Under the pieces are notes generated by a model that saw nothing but the letters and a program-made list of their open reading frames with translations, was not told the origin of the DNA and made no database searches. From NCBI GenBank assembly GCA_944470555.2, contig OX104134.1:111594701-111658700 (forward strand): 64,000 nucleotides of DNA, written 5' to 3'. Positions within the stretch are counted from its first letter, which is position 1; every line of letters starts with the position of its first letter. The translations under genes were made by a program, and so were the position numbers. Shown here piece after piece: positions 37,345-50,420 of this stretch. Source of the stretch: Heterobilharzia americana. Taxonomy: Eukaryota; Platyhelminthes; Trematoda; Strigeidida; Schistosomatidae.

Positions 37345-38960
37345 AACTTGGGTTTGTCGAAGCGCTAGTCATCACACATTTAGAACTGATTAACACACAT
37401 TTACTGTGTTTCACTCAGGTTATAGTTGGAAGATTAAAGTCTGTTCATTCAGAAAATAACAATCACTAATTTTTCACAGTCGTGCCAATGGTCTTAGTTT
37501 CAATTTAATTCCAGCTATTCACTATGTCACTGTGAAACATTGTTGTTTACTGGGAATCAGATGGACTATATATATACAGTCCCAGCTGTTTATGTGTTTG
37601 TTTGGTTACGTAATATCACCACTTCATCTACTTTATTCACTGTCATTCATTTCAAATTTTGGCTTAAAATTCCGATTTTATTCACTTCTTTATTCAATTC
37701 AGTTAATATTCTTCGACTTTTCATAATATATGAGTATTCCACAGCTTGGATTTCCTTGACATAAATTATCCATTTTAACATTCTTGGTTCGAATTCTAGC
37801 TCATAAATTACCCAAATATGCAGCAGTCTTCATACGAAATCTTCATTTTTGACTTCTGTTCAAAGTGAGAGGATTGAGTTCTCAGAATGAAATGAATTTA
37901 TTTTACCACAGAGCTTGTATGCAGCTAACAGCAGCTTGAAATGTAAGTAGCATAAGTGAAATCATAACGTCTTTTTTTTCGAGCAAAACTAAACATGAAA
38001 ACTAGTGAAGTTTAATGAAAAGTGGAGGAGGAAAAATATGCTGTTAAAATCACAGACAATAAGAAAGAAGACCTAAAAAGTTACTGACAGGTGGTTTTTA
38101 ACGAAACTTGTCACAGAGTAAAGTAGAACACAAAGCAATCAATATATATTTAGGAGTGTAAAGGAATTAGACTGAGTTAAAAACATTTTCCCAAAGAACA
38201 TAGAATATGAAAGTTATGTAATAAACTCGAGATGTTCAAGTGAATAAATTAAATTAACCACAGAGCTCTTTATATTCCAAAAGTTAGACTGAAATTACCT
38301 GAGTGAGATAGATTCTTCAAAATGAAGTAAGGTTGAACTGTAAAGGTATTTGTTGTATCCACCGTCTGTTATTTATTATTTCAATGTCGATCGACAGCAC
38401 CTGTAAAAGACGGAGTACTTTCAAGTTTCAGACTTTTTTGAAAATACTTCTTGTATTAAATTGGTTAGACTGTAATTGCTTGTGTTATACCGAAACAGTG
38501 ATGCTGAAACTCGAAGTTAATAAAGTATTTTCCTACAAGTTCACTTCAGGTGATACACTTAACTGCATCAGTATTGTGTTATTTTATCCGAATGAATACT
38601 GGTAATTGTGTGGTTTTTAAATTCCTTTCCTTATTACTTAATTACTGTAAGTTAGTTCCTAAAATCTTTTGCAAAAGATAATTTTTTAATGTCATGTAAT
38701 CAACTTTTATTGTGGAAGTGATTTTTTCATAAATCCCGGCCAAAAAATCTTACATTTTATACAAAGTGTTTTCCAAACGGTAACATATGAAGCCATTTGT
38801 CCTAACTGTGTAGTTCTGATTGAAGTTAATTAAGGCCTGAATATCCAATGCTTACTTTCGATTGAGTGATGCATGGAGGACATCTGTCCAGTCTTGGTCT
38901 TCGATACGCTTGGCAGATGAGTAGCAACAAGCACAAAATTAGGCTTAGGTACGACTTCCT
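37345..38960. other. AT-rich DNA, no gene recognised
   Basis: Short open frames (up to 90 codons at 38333-38605) show no domain, and no repeat family was recognised. Confidence 0.45.
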
Positions 38961-39040
38961 CAAAATCAAAATAAATTTATTCCTCGCTGGAATCGAAAAG
39001 ATAAAATGACGCCAGTTGGTGAAAGCCTTCGGGAAGCCAA

Positions 39041-42000
39041 TTGACCCATGTATTCTCACTTCTCTCTACGAAAGCGAAAGTAAACATGGGGACATGGAAT
39101 GTCCGCACCATGTATGAACCTAGCAAGGCTACCCAGATTGCCAAAGATATGAGAAGGTATGGCATAGAAGAGCTTGGAATCTGCAAAAGTAGATGGAATG
39201 GAAGTGGACTCTCCAAACCGTCAACTGAAGAATCAATAATCTACTCCGATATTGTCACACAGACGACAACTACCAGCACACTAAATTATGCAGTGGCTAT
39301 CATGATGTCCCCAACAGCATCTAAGACTCTCAAGCAATGGAAACCAATCTCCTCCTCCACAGTCGGGATCATGACAGCAAGATTCAACTCAAACGGAAGG
39401 GAAGTCACAATTATACAGTGTTACGCTACGCACCTACAAATAGTGCAGGTCAAGAGAAGAAGGAGGAATTCTACAGACAACTCCAATCAACACTGGACAA
39501 GACGTCAGTTGGCGATATCAAAATTCTAATGAGTGACATGAATGTCAAACTGGCAGTGGACAACACAGGAAGAGAACTGTGCATGGGTCGAGAAGCACTC
39601 AGTGAAATGAACGAAAATGGAGAACTGTTTGCAGACTTCTGCGCATTCAACGATTTGGTGATTGGAGGCGAGGCAGTATGTACAAACACAAGGATATTCA
39701 AAAGGCAGTGACATGGATTTTACCTGGTGGACACACTACACTACAAATCAGATCGACTTCATCTCAATCTCAAGAAAGTGGAGATGCAGTCAGCCTACTC
39801 GACACAAGATCAGTTCAAGAAGAGGAGCAGATATAGGTTCACACCACTCCCTATCTAGTGCAAGGAACCTACCCTCCGAATCAAGCTAAAAGCCTTCAAA
39901 GAAGAAGCTGGTGATAGACTACAGCTCAAGTTCAACACCCAGAATCGATACTGAACTGAAGGACGAAACTACAAAGGACATCTTCACGTCAGTCAATCAG
40001 TCAGTCATCAGGACGAAATGGGAGAGATTGAGCAACATTCCCGAAGGAACCTGTGTGGAAGAACACTGGGAGTCTTTGAAGGCTATGTGGAAAGAAACCT
40101 GCATAAGCATACTAGGAAGGAAGAGGAAACAAGACAAGGAATGGATCCTGACGGACACATGGAAGCTGATACAGGAGGGAGAGGAAGATGGTGAAGCAGA
40201 ACGTGAACCAGTTCAGTGCAGTTCAGTGCGGTGCAGTGAAGTGCAATGCAGTGCAGTGTAGGGATGAACAACGAAAGGAGGAGCTGAACACAACCTACAA
40301 AACACTGGACTAAGAAGTGACGTAGAGTGTGCGTAAAGATAAAAGACACTTCTATGACACACTGGCAAGCGAAGCAGAACAGGCTGCAGCTAGGAGAACA
40401 GAGACCTGACAACACTAGGTTACTTACTGTCTGCGAAGAGATCAACGCAGATGAAACCAATGAAAGATAGTGAAGGAAACCTAGTTACCACCAAAGAGGA
40501 GAGACGAAGGAAACGATGGACTGACCACTTCAAAAAACTATTGAATTGACCACAACCACCACCACCTGCAACTTGTCCACAAATACCACCAGCAGCACAG
40601 TCATAGAACTGTCAGTGAACACAGGCCCTCTGACAAAAGCAAAAGTGGAGTCCTGATCGCCACAAAACTGCTGGAATCCGGCAAGGCAGCAAGACGACAT
40701 GGAATTCCTCTAGAAGCACTGTGAACAGACGCAGAGACAACAGCGGACACACTCACACCACTACTGCAGAAGCTTTGCAAGGAAGGAAGGAAAGGTACTT
40801 CTAGGTTGGTTGGAAGAAGGGTTACCTTGTCAAACTCCCACAGAAGGGACACCTAAGTATTTACAAGAACTGGCAAGGAATCATGCTCCTGTCCTCACCC
40901 ACCCAAGCAAAATATTATGTCACATCATCCTGCAGAGACTAAACAATACGCTGCATCAAAGTTACGACCGGAACAGGCTGGCTGCATTCAGGAAAAACAA
41001 ATCATGTGCAGACCGAATTGCAACGCTACGCTATGCATCATCATAGAACAGAGTATAGAATGACAGTCAGCTCAACTCCATCGACGTCAAACGAGAAGTA
41101 ATTTGGCAGTTGCTTCAACACTACGGAATACTACAAACCTTTATCAGTCTCATTCAACAGCTATATGAAGACGCCACATGCCAAGTGATTCACAATGGAA
41201 AGGCTCAGTGACACCTTTGAAGTGAAGACAAGAGACAGGAGTAAGACAAGGCTGCCGCCTACTATCACCAATGATCTTCCTGGTTGTGATCGACTGGGTC
41301 ATGCAGCAAACCGTGAGGAGCGAGAAGATAGGCATACGTTGGCTGGACCGATGAAAAGACCCCAGAAGAACATTTGGATTTCACCAATGATGATTTATGT
41401 CTAATGTCTTGTCGTACAAACTCGAAGATCTACAGGCAAAATCCAACAAGTTGACAGAAGAGACAGCAAAGATGGGACTTCCTTCAGGTGAATGTTGGGA
41501 AGACAGAGGTGATGAAGATACCCAACGAACAACAGCATCAACAACAACAAGCACCAACCACCATTAACGGGAGGAACCTAAAGAATGTAGTCTCTTTCAC
41601 CTACCTAGGCATGACAGCATCATTCAAATACAGGTGGCGGTACAGATGAGCATGTCACAGCAGCCAGGATAGGAAAAACAAGACAGGCTTTCACTAATCT
41701 GAAATCACTGTGGAGATCTACTGCACTCAGCATAAAGCGCGAACAAGATCCGCATTTTCAACACCAACGTCAGTCAAGTCAGTGCTTCTATGTGATGGTT
41801 CAGAAACTTGGTGTGTCACGAAAAGCATTTCCAACAAACTACAGATATTCATCAACAGTTGCCGCCTACACCCACTCGATACTGAAGATCAGATGGTCAG
41901 AAAGAATAAGCAACAAGGAACTCTGGCTGGCTGACTGGCAATCAACCAACCAAGAAACTATCGCCCAACAAATATGCAGAAGAAAGTGGAGATGGATTGG

Positions 42001-42240
42001 ATCGGGCACAGGTTGAGAAGGTCGACTGGGGACACCATGCACCAGGCCGGGTCGTAGAGTGGAATCCAAAGGGGAAACGACGAATTAGGCGTCCCAGGTG
42101 AGGGTGACATGGAGGAGATCATTTGAGGAAGAAATGAAAGCTTGTGGGCAGTCGTGGAGCGAGGTTCAAAAGATTGCAGAGAACAGAGTGTAATGGAGAT
42201 GTGCTACTGAAGTCCTGTGGTCCACTAGGAACCCAAGGGA
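39041..42240 (+). pseudogene. Broken APE-RT polyprotein of RTE copy B
   Basis: Starts well with an ATG (NMGTWNVRTMYEPSKATQ at about 39080) where the intact copy has GTG, then breaks at the same places as copy A: the DIVTQTTTTSTLNY insertion (about 39250) and the frameshift after IIQCYA (about 39420). Later pieces are ILMSDMNVKLAVDN (39520), QIDFISISRKWR (39750), a KNKSCADRIATLR block (about 41005), SDTFEVKT (41200) and the C-terminal RRKWRWIG block (41970). Many stops and shifts separate them, and the FADD box is lost. The longest frame is 162 codons against 978 in the intact homologue. Confidence 0.85.
40211..40260 (+). repeat. GTGCA/GTTCA short tandem expansion inside RTE copy B
   Basis: About ten units of the kind GTTCA-GTGCA-GTGCG-GTGCA-GTGAA follow one another. 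The matching place in copy A (about 10365-10375) has only CACTGCACTGG and the intact RTE a single CACTGG, so the tract grew after or during the copying of B. Confidence 0.85.
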
Positions 42241-42254
42241 TAATAATAATAATA

Positions 42255-44480
42255 AACTTGAAAATTTAGGTCTTTGAGAAAGAGAAAAATCATATAGCTC
42301 ACAGATAAAATACATTTGCACTAATTTAAAATATTCACCTTCATCTTCATTCAAAAATCTAGTAGTCTCAAAATGATTTTCGATTTTTCACTGTCTCTTT
42401 CCGTTATCTTTCCAATTTCATTTCTCTTCCGGTGCATTGTCAAGGTGTGTGGCAAACTGAACCGGTGCATTATTATTCTAATTCGTTTACCATTCTACTT
42501 ATTTAATCACTTATTCAAGACAATGATGGCGACATGTCTGAATATTGTACATTAGGAATACCTAATTCATTCATCAAAAAGTATCCCTAAGAGAACATCT
42601 GATTACCTGAATGTATGTATGGTGAGTTGAACAGTATTATCTTTTTCGTAATTAGTGTTAATCGTTACTAACAGATGTCCATTAAAGCAGTTAATAATTA
42701 AATAGATAATTACCGGAAATAAATAAAGTGCAAAGATACCTGCCATTTTAACTTAATAAATGATCGGTAAAAAGCCATATCTCATGAAGGAAATGTCGTG
42801 AAAATAAACAATACTGAGGCTTATGTACAAAATCCAAATGGATTTGATGGTACTGATGAATTATGTACTGAAAGTTAATCTAAAGATGTTGAAAACTTTA
42901 ATTACAACTTACACATGTTGTGGCACTTAAATCGATGTTCAATTCTCACTGAGAAATACGTTGTTTATTTGGATGCATATGCATCTAACTAACGACTGCC
43001 AAATAGAAATCATGTGTGATGTATGCATTTACTTACCGTCATAAAAGAATAGCAACAGTTTGACATTCAGGTAGGAGTCCCTGATTACAATGGTGAATAA
43101 TTAGCACAGGCCATCGTATTTACGAGAGGAAACCTCTGTCTACTACTAAATATTTGATTTGATACTAGGTTTTCGAAGATAATCGCTAAAAGCTGTGAAT
43201 CTAGGTTTTGTGGTTGCTGACACTCGTCAAAAAACAGCATCTATAATCTCGAAAAATGTGGAGTTTTCTCACGAATCCCATTTAAGGTAATTCAATACTG
43301 CAGTCAAAGACATTATTACTAAGATGTGTGAACTGCAACCGAAACCGTGCAACACTGAATTACATATGATGATTGGTATCCTGTGACCAATTAGTATGAA
43401 ACATTATGTGTGGAAAAATATGACTGACGGCCAGATTTTATGCATATATTCCCTTATTTAATGAACATATTAAAATAATATCCAGATGATTAAAATACAT
43501 CGGGCAGAATGGAACTAAAATATAGGTATTAAGGTAAAAATTTACACTTGATAAAAGGTTGCGAAACGCAAATCGCTGACTAATGCATCTAACAAGCTAA
43601 CTGGAGACTATTTGTTCAAATTCTGCTACAATCTAAGGTCCTTTAACATCTAGTTGTCATCGTAATATTTAAGAATCAGTCCTTTACTCAAATAAACCTA
43701 TCTTTAATGATTCTAGGATGTTGATAGTGAACATTAGTGGTGATATCAACATACATGATCTATGTTAGTAGAAAGGGGAGGTTCAAGCAATGAAAAATTT
43801 CATATTATGATTAATATGAACATGTAGTACAAATGCACCTGCAAAACTGAAATCTATTCAGCCACATCATCTAAAATCTTCAAACACCAGTTTTGGTTGT
43901 CTCAAGTACTCCGACATAGAAGTCTGTATGTTTCTGCATAACTAATATGAATAACACGAGATATCTTGCCACATTGTAGATTACTCAAATACATCATTCT
44001 TCAGACCGGTAGTTAATCTCAACTTGAAATGCACAATAAAACTGTTCGAAAGAAAAATCAGGCGAGGAAAATGTTAGTACGGTATATGAATAATCTACGA
44101 AATAATGTATAACCAATGATTCAGAACGGTTACTCCAGGTAATTATGAGGAAAATGATAGCCTAATAGTTGATTTTCAGTCACCAAATAGATGATTGGTT
44201 GATTTAATATCAACGAGATCTATAAAAAATTTGTATTTCTACATCATATATAATGGCTGAAGATGGAAAATTAATGGCCAAAACACTTATAGGAAATGAC
44301 TATCTGTTTGTGTTTATTAAGTGTTACAGAGATCAGCTAATATCAAAGCACACCTCCAGAGAAATGTTTTTATTACTCTACCTTACGGTGGAGAGTTAAA
44401 TAATGCACTGATTTGACGGAAACTAAAATCCAGCATTAGTAAATTATATTACTCAGTACACCATATTATGGTTAAAAAAT
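42255..44480. other. AT-rich DNA, no gene recognised
   Basis: No coding frame with a domain and no recognisable repeat. It begins directly after the TAA-rich tail of RTE copy B. Confidence 0.45.
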
Positions 44481-44870
44481 CAAAAAGCATGCCTAATCAC
44501 ATAGCTAAACACTGCATAAGCACTTGCGTCACATCCAAGTTTGCTTACCAATATCTGTGTATATCCTGACACATACGTAGGAAGGAGTTATCGAGTTGTG
44601 AAGTTGAAGACAGGAAAACATATACCAAAATGGCTTCAAAAACACCCGGAGTGTGAAACCTTGGTAAAACCAGGGGAAACACTACTCCGAAGGATATAAT
44701 AGAAGCGGGTTACAGAGTTAGTGTTCAAGCTGCTATCAAAACTTAACATAGAAACAACCACGGGGACAAACTGAGATTTCCAGAAGCTACAGTCATACGC
44801 AACTAACCATTGCTCGTGCAAAATATATCTCTAAACTACAACCTACTTTGACAGACCATATGTCTCATTA
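44480..44870 (+). pseudogene. Penelope-like element fragment (GIY-YIG region)
   Basis: The reading VCLPISVYIL, then YVGRSYRVVKLKTGKHIPKWLQKHPE-like across 44530-44650 in shifted frames, matches the place at 55080-55180 (CLPIYIFVQRHT, then YIGRSNHP and ILKWLEK). The pattern YIGR...HxPKWL is typical of the GIY-YIG nuclease start in Penelope-like elements. No RT sequence lies upstream. Only a short relic remains. Confidence 0.5.
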
Positions 44871-46480
44871 TTTTGATAGGGTCTTTCCAGATTAACGTTA
44901 TTAGACAGATAAACTGTATGACTGCAAGTGGATTATGAGAACGTTATGGCTGCCTTCAACAAGAGACTGCCAAGACAGTTATCGGAACTGGAAAAAGTCA
45001 CATCCTAAATATGTTTTGCGCCATCAGATTTCAAATTCAGAAGCAGAATTAACTCGAAAGAAAAGCGGCTGCAGGTCTATGTAATGACCACAAGCTGTAG
45101 TGTGCAGCAGAGGTTAAACCTATAAAAAAAGCAGAGTGAACAGGTAACAATAGAAGGCTATCAACAATGGTAAAGGAATGGGAGTTTCTTGAGACTTTTT
45201 TGATGCTTATTGTTAGTCTCTGCGTACACAGCCATCCACACCGGTCTACTGGATACATACGACATGCTGTAACATAAGCCCTCAGTTTCCGTAAATACAG
45301 CGAAACTTTCAGATACAGTCATAGTGGCAGGAGAATTTAGCGCCTAACTAGATAAGCTGAGGTAATTGAAAATGCATCTTGGGATATCTATGGTATCCAG
45401 CACCAAAGAACTGACAGTAATTATTGTCCCCTACATCTTTGTTCTGACAGTTTGTTCTTGGCAAGCGCTAGTAACAACTATGAGGAGAGACACTGTCTCA
45501 TATAGTGCCCTTCGACAACAAACCAACAGTGGATATTAATATTTCATATCACTATCGGCCACTAATGACTAGTATCATTGAGGGGCTGTCACTATTTTTT
45601 AAAGAGTACTTGCTTCAACTAAAATCACATTTTAGTGCATGCACTTTTGTTTTTGTTTTAATGGAAGCAGGAAACAAACACAAAATGAACGTGCATGCCT
45701 GAATGCAAGATGAAAATATCGTGTGCATTTAGTGACATATCTAAGCATTTATTATTTCTGAAGCTCAAACTGCTTCAGAAATAGCCTTAAAGACAGTTGT
45801 TAACCTACATCGAAAGGTTAGCAAAGGTTATTCCATATCGGTAACCTCATTCGAACTGGTTGACTGGGTGATTCACATTCCAGCCAGCCGTGACCATGAT
45901 AGGGAACAACATTAGCTCAAAGGTAAATTGACTGAAAGTCTTGGCAATGACCCCGAGTAGCGATAGGTTACGAAGGCGAAAGACACAAAAAAGACGTTGA
46001 CATTTAGTAATACTCAGCAGTAATTTAGGTCTATTCAGGAAACTGGAACGAAGTAGATAATGATGAATTAAACCGAGTCCGAAAAAGATGGGTCACTGAT
46101 TACGTTTAAACAGAGACAGTTGGAACTTTGAGTTGAGCTCTTTCGGGGACAATCTGTCCGATATTTTGATTTTCATGGCGTTAGTGCTCCTCACTCCAAA
46201 TTTTTAGATAGATGAGCATAATAGCCACATTTGAATGGTGAAAAACATCTCAAAAAATTTGCAGATTTTTACTCGACACCGGCAAAATGCTTTGGATTTT
46301 AGCAGTGTTATCATATATTTGACCTGAGTCTTTTGCCTATGCCCAGGCAACTGGTATGTCTCCTGAGTTTAAACAAATATATTTGAAGTCAGACTGGAGG
46401 AGAAAGAGAGAAATCCATTGTAAGGCCCGTATCAATATTAAATTAAAATGTAGATATTTGGCATCCTAGGTAAACGCTAC
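44870..46480. other. Unassigned DNA, probably old repeats
   Basis: GC content is higher than in the flanks. Fragments such as SLFLASASNYEERHCLI (about 45445-45500) hint at the endonuclease part of a non-LTR element, but not strongly enough to annotate. No host gene was recognised. Confidence 0.35.
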
Positions 46481-46810
46481 TTGCGGTATTCAGTTGACCT
46501 TACGCTTTTCCATCGGCTGTAACACACCCACAAGCGTTCATATACAGAGGTTTACACTCACTGGTGTTATTACTCAGCACCACTTGGAGCAAGAGCCGCT
46601 TTCAAAGGGCCGCTTGACACGTGAGTTGAATATTACTTTCAGGTCAAGAAACACACCCAGTATCAAGCACCGGTAACTGTGTCCATTTTCTGAGACCTAG
46701 TGGTGACTGATGATCTTGTCAATACACCATCGACGATGGTTAAAACCCATCCATTTACCCTAGACTAGCTGTTTTTTCAGGCCTCACCATAGATTTCCAC
46801 TTAGTGATTT
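46480..46810 (-). pseudogene. CR1/SR1-like RT fragment (second copy)
   Basis: The - strand reads RRWCIDKIISHH, then LGVFLDLKVIFNS and a NLCI.TLVGVLQP piece. These match the family blocks 'GRGCIDQIFTLR', 'VVFLDLRAAFDSVDR' and the following helix, which also occur at 47320-47470. The blocks belong to a part of RT that precedes the YADD region, yet here they follow the YADD piece of the neighbouring fragment, so this is a second, partial copy in tandem. Confidence 0.65.
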
Positions 46811-46849
46811 CTTACACTAATGTGTATTAGTAAGTGACCTGGAGAGTTA

Positions 46850-48350
46850 AACGTCAACCGGATGTTACAGCTGTGCCATACAGACCTGAAACCACCAACA
46901 GGCATAACCACCTCACTCTGTTTTGCTAGACGAGACGCCTTCTCAGACGCGTTTTTAGCCGACAATTTGCATTCTCAGATTGCCAGTCAACGCATCCAAA
47001 AGAACACTGCATCTTGTCGGCAACGTCACCTAATATGACAATATTATCTACATACTCTTGGTCTACTAATGAGTCTCTTGTGACATGGTAGTTTCACTGT
47101 GAGGTGGACCCCCCTTGGTAATTCTGTGACAAAGTTAAATAAGATATGGAGAGATTCTTGATAGACATCACTTAGCATACGCAAATCACCCTATGCTTTA
47201 CCATTGACTTTAACATGCCCACGAGTTTCGAATGCAGACTCCAACATGGTGATTTACTTCCTTGTCATTCCTTTCAGTGAGAGACACTGTCATAATATCT
47301 CTCGATCGACGGAGTCGAGTGCATGTCAAGGAATACGGCGAGTGTAGGCCACGGGTAAGTGTCTGTGTTCCAAGACATGCCGGCGGGTAAATATCTGCTC
47401 AACATACCCACGACCAATTCTGAAACCTACTTGCTGTATTCGGGTTTGCCATTACCGAACTCCGGTTAAGTGTCTAGTGATTGTAGGACCTAGGATCTTA
47501 GAGGCTAAATTCGTCAGATTGATTCCCTTAAGGTTATCATAGGAAGACTATTCTTTCCTTTAAGACTTGGGCAATAGCTGGCTGAGACCATTTAGAGGGG
47601 ATCGATCCTTATTCCCACACTTCATTTCATCTAATCAATAACCCTCGACCACGTGCTTAAATATCTCTGGTACTAACACATCTGACCTTCCTCATTTCAA
47701 GTTACTGGCAGCCTTCTGAACTCCTGCAAGAGTCGCTTTGCCCATCTCGGTATACCATTCGGGATTCAACTGTGTAGTGATCATTGAAATAGTGGCTGAA
47801 AGCCAGTTGAACTGTCCGTTAAAGTAATCCACCTATCGTTCCAGTCCTCTCCCTTCAGAGTAAATAGCAGACCCATGCTACTCCGCTATAGTGTCGCTAA
47901 CCACTGACCTTTTCACCCATCTGCTCCATAAGTCGAAATAACTGTCTACTATTGCCTATCGCCTCAGTCTTTTCCTTCCCTTGTGCCTACGCCGCTGATC
48001 CCTGTTCGAAATCCTTGCGTACACTTCTCGTCGGTCTACATTTCAGTTGCTTCCACTCTTCAATGAGCTCCGAGCCTGCAGAAATGTGCTCCCTCTCATC
48101 TGCTTATTTAAGAGAAGCTGCTGAGATCCATTGGCTCTTTCTGCATACTAGCCGCGGTCTGCAACGTTTTCCCAGTAGATTGGAGATGGCGCCGGGCTTC
48201 TTTTAAATGAGTGACATTATTCTATTCCGATAACTGTCTATCCAGTTTCTCACTGGAATCTCTCACTGTCAAGCTGCACTCATAATGGTCTTCTGGCTGT
48301 AGATTTCCATCATCCTTGTGGTCATAGACATACACTAGCTCAAGCTTCCT
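46850..48350 (-). pseudogene. CR1/SR1-like non-LTR retrotransposon fragment (linker to RT)
   Basis: On the - strand, in order: RRSVRKDFEQ and EAIGNSRQLFRLMEQMG (about 48040-47930), YFNGQFNWLSATIS (about 47830), VQKAASNLK.GRSDVLVPEI (about 47730-47670), NLASKILGPTITR (about 47510), VGFRIGRGYVEQIFT (about 47430), HALDSVDREIL (about 47320), FNFVTELPRG (about 47130) and QEYVDNIVILGDVADKM (about 47070), the last being the decayed YADD box. Numerous stops and frameshifts make it non-functional. The family is the abundant schistosome element with 'DSVDREVL' and 'ADKMQ' blocks; its exact name is not settled here. Confidence 0.8.
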
Positions 48351-48354
48351 GTTG

Positions 48355-50135
48355 AAATAAGTGCTCCATAATGGGTGGAACTTTTTCAGCGATAAATGAT
48401 AACAGTATGGTCCGCGTCCACCACTGAGTCAAGGTCGGGGGATACCAAATCAGACAATGTCTCGATGTCTGTAGTTCCTGATGACTAGAAAACGTTAGCT
48501 GTCTGAACACAGTTGCAGCATGTGAAAGCCGTTATTTGTCCATTCGACTGCGATTTCGAAAGTGACACCTATGTACCTTCCTGCCTAGCTTAGCCTACCC
48601 ACTTTTTATTCAGATCAGCTGCTAAAGCAATCTTATCTGAGAGTTTGGTTGTCAATAGGAGGTCTGACAGCTTTCTGATGACTCGTCCTTCAACTCATCC
48701 AACCAGTAGTTACGTACGGAGAGATTACAAAGAGACAATGGTGAGTTTCACAGTTAATTTTATTCATCACTTCAAAGCATAGGCAACTGTGAACTGGGAT
48801 CCAGTCGATCACAGCACCTTCTGCCTTAGCACTCAATGCTGTACTTACATCTGCAAAATCACGAGAACTAGGGGTCGAATCTCCAGAAACTCGAAGGGTG
48901 AATATTCCAAACCCCCATATTGGCAGGTGAGACTAAGTGAATAACCTCACTTGGATCCTGTATGAGTATTTAGAGAGAACAGGAATGCTGTTCCATGAAA
49001 ATGAGTTTTTATCAAGGACTGCAGAGCTGAAATAAATTAACAATAATGCTGGGATACTGACCACGAGGAGTGAAGGAAGATTAGAAGGGGGTACAAGGTG
49101 GTCACTGATTTGAGGTAACCTGAGTGCTGAAAGAAATGGAGAGGTGGTTGACATTTCACGGCCACTCACATCATGCAATTTCTTCTGAGGTTACCTGAAA
49201 AAGAAGGGTTACTTTATGACCACAAAGCCCAAAGGACACCTGCTGGAGGCCGGTCACATACGATATTTTAAGAAGTCCAACATTTTAGCTTGTGCTTTGC
49301 GAATCCGAGTATGAACCCGCATCACGGGTAGGTGGTGGTGTGATATATTTCCTACTGACTTATTCTAACCCTCCCCTTCCTATAGGGAAGTCGCTATCAG
49401 AGTGGCACCACTTGTCATTCCGGGGAAACACCTTACTGCTCTCATGTCCCCATCCAACCAGCAGCACGACTTCGCCCTCAGAACCCCATCATAGCGTAGC
49501 AGTTTACATTATAGGAGTATCTGCGTTTGAGTAATCACTACCCAACTGACCTTTTGGTTACGGTAGGACCTCGAGGGGGGAAGAAGAAGTGTTTTGTTTC
49601 ACCAGAATAGCTCGGGTTATTGCGATATGCACACGCAGCCCAATACCAAGCTAATGGGCATCGATCGGGAAGCAAACGTTAAGCGATCCAAGAACAAAAT
49701 CCCAGTTAATAACAAGCAACTGAGTGGAACAGAGATAAGCATGAAGGTAAGTTTGAATATGATGGCCGTTAGATAGTATAGTTCAAAATTAATAACGAAA
49801 TAAGCATGAGTTGAATGAGTGAGCAATAATTTTGTTTGGTGTGGATAGGTTCGCTGAACACGTGGTAGCGTTGATTTCCAAAGATAATTCATATAATGTA
49901 TGCGGGATGTGACTTTGCTCAGACGCACAGACCGAAGGTGATTATCTTAAAAAGACACTTCTATGAGGCTTTGACTTGAAGCAGTATAGTAGTGTGAGGT
50001 GCTCCATTCTAGTGGTTGCAGGTAACCAAAGTAGGCTCAAACGTGATTACTTTATTATGGATGCTGAAGTTCATTTGCACGACTGATTTGAAATCGTGGC
50101 TTCCCAACTACCCTACGTGCACTCTCCGTGTATTC
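48355..50135. other. Repeat-like DNA without a recognised gene
   Basis: It is GC-richer than the surroundings and lies between two RT relics, so it probably contains untranslated or endonuclease parts of decayed retroelements. No readable domain was found. A short frame at 49594-49776 and others have no domain support. Confidence 0.4.
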
Positions 50136-50139
50136 GAAT

Positions 50140-50420
50140 CCATCTGTAGTCCTAACACCTAATAGAAGCCGTATATGTCGACCTAAAGGCATCATTCGAC
50201 TCCGTCGATCGAGGGGTTCCGTGGCAGTCCTTCTGACTGAAAAAAGGTTCTCGGTAAGTGCATTACTTTGTTGAAAATTCTGTATTTGAAAAGCCGTGAG
50301 CTACCGCCTTAGTGATGCACAGGTCAAACATAGAGTCTTCGATAAAAGACGCAAGTTATTTAATGGGATTGCGAATCTTCATCGACTGAGATAACTGTAG
50401 CATGCATGAATAATGTTTAC
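50140..50420 (+). pseudogene. CR1/SR1-like RT fragment
   Basis: The + strand reads VYVDLKASFDSVDRGVPWQS at about 50168-50228 (family block 'FLDLKAAFDSVDREVLW'), followed by a decayed KKGSR and VENSVFEK helix. Frameshifts follow. Only the palm motif A region is present. Confidence 0.7.

Larger units (their letters stand above)
38965..42252 (+). mobile_element. RTE-type non-LTR retrotransposon, dead copy B
   Basis: This is a 5'-truncated copy of the same subfamily as copy A, in opposite orientation. Homology with the copy A leader starts near TTATTCCTCGCTGGAATCG (about 38972) and the element ends in GGAACCCAAGGGATAATAATAATAATAAAC. Over long stretches it appears near-identical to copy A, including the lesions. 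It differs by a GTGCA-rich expansion at 40211-40260 and by a block near 40550-40640 that copy A lacks. Flanking DNA differs from that of copy A. Confidence 0.9.

Noticed and set aside
45440..45700. Endonuclease fragment of a non-LTR element
   Set aside because: Only a short phrase (SNYEERHCLI) resembles the family; not enough to annotate.
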